DNA from: JAGXOF01 sp046545575
Lineage (GTDB): Bacteria > Chloroflexota > Dehalococcoidia > SZUA-161 > SpSt-899
DNA: 10,837 bases
Assembly (NCBI GenBank): GCA_046545575.1
Contig: JBKGZM010000067.1
Span: 1 to 10,837 of the forward strand
Reading direction: 5' to 3'
Part shown: in pieces, positions 6,134 to 10,837 of the stretch
How positions within the stretch are numbered: the stretch's first letter is position 1
Layout of the letters: every line of letters starts with the position of its first letter
Position numbers and translations under genes: made by a program
The notes under the pieces: generated by a model
The model's database searches: none
Seen by the model: the letters and a program-made list of their open reading frames with translations, nothing else
Told to the model about the DNA's origin: nothing

Positions 6134-7435
6134 CTATCCTACAAGGTCTGGAAGGAACATGACAATTTGAGGGAAGGCAATTGCTAAACCGGCACAGACC
6201 AATACTGGGATTATGAACCAAGCTACTGTCTTGAATATACCCCCGCTAGAAGCCTCTGGCACCATTCCGCTGACGACATATACAATCAAGCCTACAGGGG
6301 GTGTAATGCCACTAACGATTATTACAATTATGAGCACAACGCCGAGCCATACTAGATCCAACCCTGCTGCTGTCAATAAAGGAAGAAACAGGGGTATCGT
6401 AATCATCAGCAATATCATAGACTCGAAGAAAAAACCTCCGACAAAGAAGAATAATAAAATAAAGAACAAAATAAGCTCAGTAGGCCACCCCCCCATACAG
6501 GTTACCAGTGTTGCCGGGATACGTGTTAGTGACAAGAAGGGGGCAAAGGTAAAAGCACCAATCAAAAGAAGGAAAACCATACCTGTTATCCGAGTGGAAT
6601 TAGTAATGGCATTCCAAAACCTACTCCAGGTTAATTGTCTTTTTATAAGGGCCACAACAAGAGCCCCAAAAGCTCCCAGTGCTCCAGCTTCGGTAACAGT
6701 AATAAATCCACTGTAAATCCCACCGAAGACGATAACAACTAAGAGCAATACTCCCCATAAATACTTGAATGACAAAAGTCTTTCAGTCCATGTCGCTTTA
6801 GAGATCGAAGGTTTTTTGGTCGAATCAACTCTACAAATAATATAAATAAGAATAATGTACAAAAGAGCAATAATTATTCCAGGAAAGACCCCACCCAAAA
6901 ACAGCGCGCTGATATTGGCACCCGCTAGTAAGCCATATATGATGAAACCAAGGCTGGGGGGGATCAAAAAACTCAAAAGTGAACCAGCGCAAATAGTAGC
7001 CAAAGATAGGTTATCATCGTACCCATACTTTCTCATTTCTGGCAAACAGACTGAAGTTATGGTAGCTGCCCCTGCCATATTGTCACCACAGACAGCGCTA
7101 AAACCAGCAGCTGTTACCACTGTGGTCATACCCAACCCACCACGCATTCCCCCTATCCACTTAGATGCAAATAAGTAAAGCTCTCTACCCAACCCCCCTT
7201 CACTAGCAAGCTGCCCCATAAACACAAAAAGGGGAATGAGCGCATACAGATGGGTAGTGGAGGTATCATAAGTCGCCCTGGCGATCATATGAAGGGCTTG
7301 GGGAGCACCGCTTATCCACAAAATGCCTCCAAAGCCAACGAGAAGCAAGGATACACCAGCAGGTATCTCCAAAAACAATAGAAGGAGAAGAACGCCCCAT
7401 CCAATTATGCCTATAATAAGCGGACTTAATTCCAT
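6134..7435 (-). CDS. dctM: TRAP transporter large permease subunit DctM
   Basis: A 433-residue, very hydrophobic protein of the usual DctM length with roughly a dozen membrane segments. It forms the ion-coupled transport channel that receives substrate from DctP. Family landmarks include IPLFVFMGQLASEGGLG (67-83), IPPSLGFIIYGLLAG (158-172), TEAGALGAFGAL (248-259) and ITPPVGLIVYV (377-387). The conserved small-residue stretch before the LPEMRKYGY element reads AVCGDNMAGAAT (114-125), which departs from the more typical SGSxxA pattern. A stop codon lies directly before the ATG, so no upstream start is possible. The ribosome-binding site is weak (AGGT about ten bases upstream) and the gap to dctQ is 82 bp. 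The gene is visibly more AT-rich than the molybdenum genes. It is the last gene of its operon. Confidence 0.92.
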   Translation of the reverse strand: MELSPLIIGIIGWGVLLLLLFLEIPAGVSLLLVGFGGILWISGAPQALHMIARATYDTSTTHLYALIPLFVFMGQLASEGGLGRELYLFASKWIGGMRGGLGMTTVVTAAGFSAVCGDNMAGAATITSVCLPEMRKYGYDDNLSLATICAGSLLSFLIPPSLGFIIYGLLAGANISALFLGGVFPGIIIALLYIILIYIICRVDSTKKPSISKATWTERLLSFKYLWGVLLLVVIVFGGIYSGFITVTEAGALGAFGALVVALIKRQLTWSRFWNAITNSTRITGMVFLLLIGAFTFAPFLSLTRIPATLVTCMGGWPTELILFFILLFFFVGGFFFESMILLMITIPLFLPLLTAAGLDLVWLGVVLIIVIIVSGITPPVGLIVYVVSGMVPEASSGGIFKTVAWFIIPVLVCAGLAIAFPQIVMFLPDLVG

Positions 7436-7517
7436 CTATATGATACCTATTTCACTGTTGAAACTCTCATTATCCGACCATACATTGGGAGATCGCCGCT
7501 ACCAACTTCGCCTTTTG

Positions 7518-8051
7518 CTAGCCATTCCTCTCTATCGTTTTTACCAGGAACATCGCAGATTGGACCAAAAACCACAAGCCTGTTATTATCAAACAAAGCG
7601 TTCCTGCCAATGCAAACGGGTAAACTGGTAAAAAGGTCAATTGTGTGCCTGTGACATGATCAGCCTTTAAATCTATCGCAAGAACCACAAGCTGAAAAGC
7701 CACTACCCAACTTACTAGCGCAGACAAAAGGTACATCATAGTTACTATAGGCAAACGGGCGTGTGGTGAAAGGCGAGATGTCACTATATCTATTACAAAA
7801 TGTCCTCTCATAACCGTACAATAGGCCAAAGAGAAGAAGAAAACTATGGACAACAGAAATGTCCCGGTTTCATAGCTCCCTGGCACCGGGAACGAAAAGA
7901 ATTTGCGCCCGATGGCATCCACGACAGTAATCATCATCATTGGAATTAATGCAACTGCCGTGAATGCCCCCAGCACGTTAGATAGCCGAGACGCATAGTT
8001 TTCCAAAAGCAGAAAGCGGCGAGCAGCGCCCCTCATAGAACATATCCCCAT
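7518..8051 (-). CDS. dctQ: TRAP transporter small permease subunit DctQ
   Basis: A 177-residue protein with the four membrane segments expected of DctQ (about 27-45, 60-80, 104-126 and 144-168). It packs against DctM as the scaffold of the membrane complex. Family features are the VVDAIGRKFF stretch (43-52), the PGSYETG entry into helix 2 (57-63) and the loop CTVMRGHFVID (78-88). The ATG at 8051 lies 12 bp past the dctP stop but has no clear Shine-Dalgarno. A second in-frame ATG five codons on (8036) is preceded by GGGGAT and may be the real start, giving MRGAARRFLLLEN at the N-terminus. The identification is firm despite the usual low conservation of this subunit. Confidence 0.88.
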   Translation of the reverse strand: MGICSMRGAARRFLLLENYASRLSNVLGAFTAVALIPMMMITVVDAIGRKFFSFPVPGSYETGTFLLSIVFFFSLAYCTVMRGHFVIDIVTSRLSPHARLPIVTMMYLLSALVSWVVAFQLVVLAIDLKADHVTGTQLTFLPVYPFALAGTLCLIITGLWFLVQSAMFLVKTIERNG

Positions 8052-8063
8052 AACTTTATAGCT

Positions 8064-9179
8064 TTAGAATCCCCAGCTTGAATACAATTCCACTAACTCA
8101 TGAGCTCTCTCAAACATATCCCTAGCAGGCATCCCTTGATCTTCTAACTCTGCTAAACTTTCGTCAATAAGAGGCTGAACGGTTTCGAATAATTTAGCTC
8201 GCTCATCGGCGGACAGAACATGCACAGATGGAACATTTTCCCGTGCGTTGAGATGCTCTCTGCACTTGTCCACGCTATAATCAAAACGCATCCCGTGGCA
8301 TATTGCCCGAAGCAGACCAGTGCTTTCATCAAACAGCCCCTTGACATCCGGGGGCAAGCTATCATATTTATCGCGGTTCATAACGATAGCCATTGACGAG
8401 TTAGCATTTCCAGGGATCTCTGTAATATAAGGTGCGACTTCATACAACTGGAAAGCAACCATACCATTGGTATCTTGCACAACCGCGTCCACAGTACCTC
8501 TTTCAAGAGCCAGATAGAATTCCGATGCGGGCATAGCTACTGAAATAGCTCCTAATGCTTCCAAAAATGAACTTTCAGGCTCTCCCATGTTGGCCACCTT
8601 CAACCCTTTTAAGTCCTCTATGGCAGTAATCTGTTTTGTCCTGCAAGCTATGCTGTGAGGTGCGTTGTCCCCAAACCACAGCACTTTCACATCGGCCCAC
8701 TCAGGGGCGAGATAACCTTCATCAAACAGCGTCTGGCGAACCATTGCCCCTTGAACCGAATTCGCAAAAAAGCCGGGAACTCGCAAGGCAGCAGTCATCG
8801 GGAATTGCCCAGGGAAGGCACATACATTTACAATGGTAATATCACAAACGCCCTTTTTAACTGCTCCCCACGCATCCTGCATTTTTACCAAACTCTCTGC
8901 AGGGTAACGCTCGAATGCAACCTGATTGTCAGTTTGCTGTTCTATACTGTCCATCCATTCGGTCAAGGTAAAATAGAATGCCTCCTTATTTATTGGAGGG
9001 GGCATCTCTGTTGGCGGCCAACTAGCCTCGATTAGTTCTACAGGACCTTCCGCCACTGGCGATGTGCTTGTCTCTGTCGGTGAACTCTCTTGTGTTACTT
9101 CAGGAGTTGTACATCCAACAACGATCAGGCTGATAACCAACAGGAGCGCCAGCGGGAATAACAATTTTTTCTTTTGCAT
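8064..9179 (-). CDS. dctP: TRAP transporter substrate-binding lipoprotein DctP
   Basis: A 371-residue extracytoplasmic solute-binding protein. Residues 1-22 form a lipoprotein signal (KKK, hydrophobic core, VVGC) with the acylated Cys at 23, followed by a Ser/Thr/Pro/Glu-rich linker to about 45. This implies anchoring to the outer face of a membrane rather than free diffusion. The DctP fold follows, with AIEDLKGLKVA (186-196), EALGAISVAMPASEFYLALERGTVDAV (207-233) and the C-terminal helices. Most family members have an Arg in the LKGLKxR motif that clamps the ligand carboxylate; here that position reads Ala196, so the ligand or its binding mode is probably atypical. A strong AAGGAGGT precedes the ATG. 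The gene lies 42 bp downstream of a C_GCAxxG_C_C gene. Confidence 0.92.
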   Translation of the reverse strand: MQKKKLLFPLALLLVISLIVVGCTTPEVTQESSPTETSTSPVAEGPVELIEASWPPTEMPPPINKEAFYFTLTEWMDSIEQQTDNQVAFERYPAESLVKMQDAWGAVKKGVCDITIVNVCAFPGQFPMTAALRVPGFFANSVQGAMVRQTLFDEGYLAPEWADVKVLWFGDNAPHSIACRTKQITAIEDLKGLKVANMGEPESSFLEALGAISVAMPASEFYLALERGTVDAVVQDTNGMVAFQLYEVAPYITEIPGNANSSMAIVMNRDKYDSLPPDVKGLFDESTGLLRAICHGMRFDYSVDKCREHLNARENVPSVHVLSADERAKLFETVQPLIDESLAELEDQGMPARDMFERAHELVELYSSWGF

Positions 9180-9221
9180 TTTACCTCCTTTTATAGTACC
9201 TTTCTATTCTATTAAATTCTG

Positions 9222-10040
9222 TTAGTCTTCCTTTGGAGCGCTTATCGAGCCTATCCTGCTTTCCTCTACGCCCTTTTTCCCCTTTAGCTTAAACGTCCAG
9301 TAATCTCTGTAGGAGATCTTCTCGTTGGGACGTCCGAAGTTCATCTTCCCCAGCGTCTCGGCTACTTTCTGAATCTCGGGCGCCATTTCCTGCATTCCCA
9401 GGCCCCTCAGATGTGGCGGCAGCTCCTTCCGTTCTTCAGGTTCCAGCGCCAACAGATCGCAGATCGCCTCCGCTGCCCAGCGTGCACCTTGAACCGGTGC
9501 GGTCTGGTCACGCCCGCCCTCAAAGTCTTTCGCGTTCATGGCACACTTGTCAGGCTGATACACGATAAAGAGCTCTTCATTTATCCGGGCGTCGGGGTCA
9601 AGGAGGTCGAAAGCTCGCTGAACCCGATTATAGCGCATTCTAAGGCAATCTGTAGCGCCATATCTCTCCTCAAATCTGTCGACTATGTATGTCGCCGCGG
9701 GAACACATGAGGCATAATTCAGGTTGCCGTTTTGCGACAGTTCCTCGGTGGTTACACCAACCACGTAACCAATGAGAAAGGTAGAAGCTGTGATAGCACC
9801 ACAGGTGCCAACTCCTGACATGGCTATACCACCATGAAGTGCTATAAATCCCGAGGTCAACGCCTTCTGTGTTTCAATCGGGAACAGCTCTACCCCCTCA
9901 TCCCTGAAGGCCTCAGCTATTCCTTGGAAAATAGCTGGCGCGCAAGCCATGTATTTTTGTCCATAGTCATCAGCAAGATGCCCCGCTTTGTCTATTATCC
10001 TCTCCCTTTTATCATCACTAAGCTCTATTTTCTCGATCAT
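9222..10040 (-). CDS. C_GCAxxG_C_C family cysteine-rich protein, copy A
   Basis: A 272-residue protein that I place in the C_GCAxxG_C_C family (putative redox-active proteins, function not established). The cysteine landmarks are Cys33 in YMACAPAIF, Cys80 in GVGTCGAITAS, Cys132 in YGATDCLRMRYN and Cys166 in PDKCAMNA; Cys112 and Cys194 are additional. The final Gly of the GCAxxG core reads Ala84. A glycine-rich hydrophobic stretch surrounds Cys80 (about 62-95). The C-terminal tail (about 205-272) is polar and charged. There is no signal peptide, so it should be cytoplasmic. The ATG has GAGGG five bases upstream. It lies 41 bp after its near-identical paralog and 42 bp before dctP, so it is probably co-transcribed with the transporter. 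The family assignment is by motif only. Confidence 0.7.
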   Translation of the reverse strand: MIEKIELSDDKRERIIDKAGHLADDYGQKYMACAPAIFQGIAEAFRDEGVELFPIETQKALTSGFIALHGGIAMSGVGTCGAITASTFLIGYVVGVTTEELSQNGNLNYASCVPAATYIVDRFEERYGATDCLRMRYNRVQRAFDLLDPDARINEELFIVYQPDKCAMNAKDFEGGRDQTAPVQGARWAAEAICDLLALEPEERKELPPHLRGLGMQEMAPEIQKVAETLGKMNFGRPNEKISYRDYWTFKLKGKKGVEESRIGSISAPKED

Positions 10041-10081
10041 TCTGCCCTCACTTATACCCTTCTTTTCTATTAGACTCTTTA

Positions 10082-10837
10082 CTACTTTTCCTTTGGAGCG
10101 CTTATCGAGCCCAGCCTGCTTTCCTCTAATCCCTTTTTCCCCTTTAGTTTAAACGTCCAGTAATCTCTGTAGGAGATCTTCTCGTTGGGACGTCCGAAGT
10201 TCATCTTCCCCAGCGTCTCGGCTACTTTCTGAATCTCGGGCGCCATTTCCTGCATTCCCAGGCCCCTCAGATGTGGCGGCAGCTCCTTCCGTTCTTCAGG
10301 TTCCAGCGCCAACAGATCGCAGATCGCCTCCGCTGCCCAGCGCGCGCCTTGAACCGGGGGCGTCTGATCACGTCCGCCCTCGAAGTCCTTTGCGATCATG
10401 GCACACTTGTCAGGCTGATACATGATGAAGAGCTCCTCATTTATCCTGGCGTCGGGGTCGAGGAGGTCGAAAGCCCGCTGAACCCGGTTATAGCGTAGTC
10501 TAAGGCAATCTGTAGCGCCGTATGTTTCCTCAAATCTGTCGACTATGTATGTCACGGCGGGAACACATGAGGCGTAATTCAGGTTGCCGTTTTGCGAGAG
10601 TTCCTCGGTGGTCACACCGACCACGTAACCGATGAGAAACGTAGAAGCTGTGATAGCACCGCAGGTACCGACTCCTGACATGGCTACACCACCATGAAGT
10701 GCTATAAATCCCGAGGTCAGAGCCTTCTGTGTTTCAATCGGGAATATCTCTATCCCTTCATCCCTGAACGCCTCGGCTATTCCTTCGAAAATACCCGGGG
10801 CACAGGCCATGTATTTTGCCCCAAAGTCACAGGAGTA
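10082..10837 (-). CDS. C_GCAxxG_C_C family cysteine-rich protein, copy B (5' truncated by window)
   Basis: The reading frame stays open to the right edge: nine codons (YSCDFGAKY) precede the first internal Met at 10810. By alignment with copy A, about 20 N-terminal residues lie outside the window. Over the shared 242 residues I count 14 differences, about 94% identity, and all six cysteines of copy A are kept. One extra Cys appears in the SCDFGAKY stretch. The differences are mostly conservative, and both frames are intact, so neither copy looks like a pseudogene. It ends in TAG with 41 bp to the start of copy A. It was probably created by tandem duplication. The role is unknown, as for copy A. 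Confidence 0.7.
   Translation of the reverse strand, partial: YSCDFGAKYMACAPGIFEGIAEAFRDEGIEIFPIETQKALTSGFIALHGGVAMSGVGTCGAITASTFLIGYVVGVTTEELSQNGNLNYASCVPAVTYIVDRFEETYGATDCLRLRYNRVQRAFDLLDPDARINEELFIMYQPDKCAMIAKDFEGGRDQTPPVQGARWAAEAICDLLALEPEERKELPPHLRGLGMQEMAPEIQKVAETLGKMNFGRPNEKISYRDYWTFKLKGKKGLEESRLGSISAPKEK

Larger units (their letters stand above)
9222..10837 (-). repeat. Tandem gene duplication, 860-bp period
   Basis: Positions 9225-9977 align with 10085-10837 at a constant offset of 860 bp and without gaps. The match is uneven. From 9289 to 9482 versus 10149 to 10342 all 194 bases are identical. From 9483 to 9950 I count about 49 mismatches (roughly 10%), most of them synonymous. Mixed divergence of this kind fits an older duplication followed by recent gene conversion of the 3' part. 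Confidence 0.85.

Noticed and set aside
9222..10837. CRISPR array or mobile-element repeat
   Set aside because: The repeat unit is one complete coding gene plus a short spacer; no transposase, target-site duplication or short regular repeats are present.

Overview
The window looks like a stretch of chromosome from an anaerobic, probably uncultured bacterium. It holds ligand-uptake genes and molybdenum-enzyme genes, all read leftward on the minus strand. The gene styles (TRAP transporter, Mo hydroxylase with a GltD-like insert, C_GCAxxG_C_C proteins) would fit Chloroflexota (Dehalococcoidia-like) or Desulfobacterota. That is an inference from gene content, and the sequence alone cannot settle it. 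I see no tRNA, rRNA, CRISPR array, insertion sequence or phage gene.

Right part (6134-10837), in transcription order from the right edge. Two tandem, about 94% identical paralogs of the cysteine-rich C_GCAxxG_C_C family come first; the rightmost is cut by the window end. They are followed by a complete TRAP transporter: lipoprotein substrate-binding protein (dctP), small membrane subunit (dctQ) and large permease (dctM). Gaps are 12-82 bp, so this looks like one operon whose promoter lies outside the window.

Middle (5677-6133). A 457-bp non-coding region separates the two operons. It holds a good leftward promoter for the molybdenum operon, plus unexplained hairpins, palindromes and short direct repeats.

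Left-centre (479-5676). This is a three-gene molybdenum hydroxylase operon in the order small [2Fe-2S] subunit, large molybdopterin subunit, FAD subunit, with overlapping or touching genes. The FAD subunit is the most striking gene. A complete GltD-like flavin/pyridine-nucleotide oxidoreductase with its N-terminal Fe-S domain is nested inside the CoxM/HcrB-type FAD domain. It sits exactly in the loop where 4-hydroxybenzoyl-CoA reductase carries its extra [4Fe-4S] cluster. The enzyme may therefore exchange electrons between a Mo-cofactor hydroxylation or reduction and NAD(P)H within one complex.

Left edge (1-478). There is a 14-codon start of another leftward gene with a perfect ribosome-binding site. 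Before it lies about 435 bp without a convincing protein gene, but with a candidate rightward small structured RNA (promoter about 340-367, hairpins 374-428, terminator-like hairpin 444-467) and several inverted repeats.

Working model (inference): the TRAP system imports an unknown small molecule, the molybdenum hydroxylase transforms it or a derivative, and the C_GCAxxG_C_C proteins have an unidentified redox or metal-related role in the same pathway.
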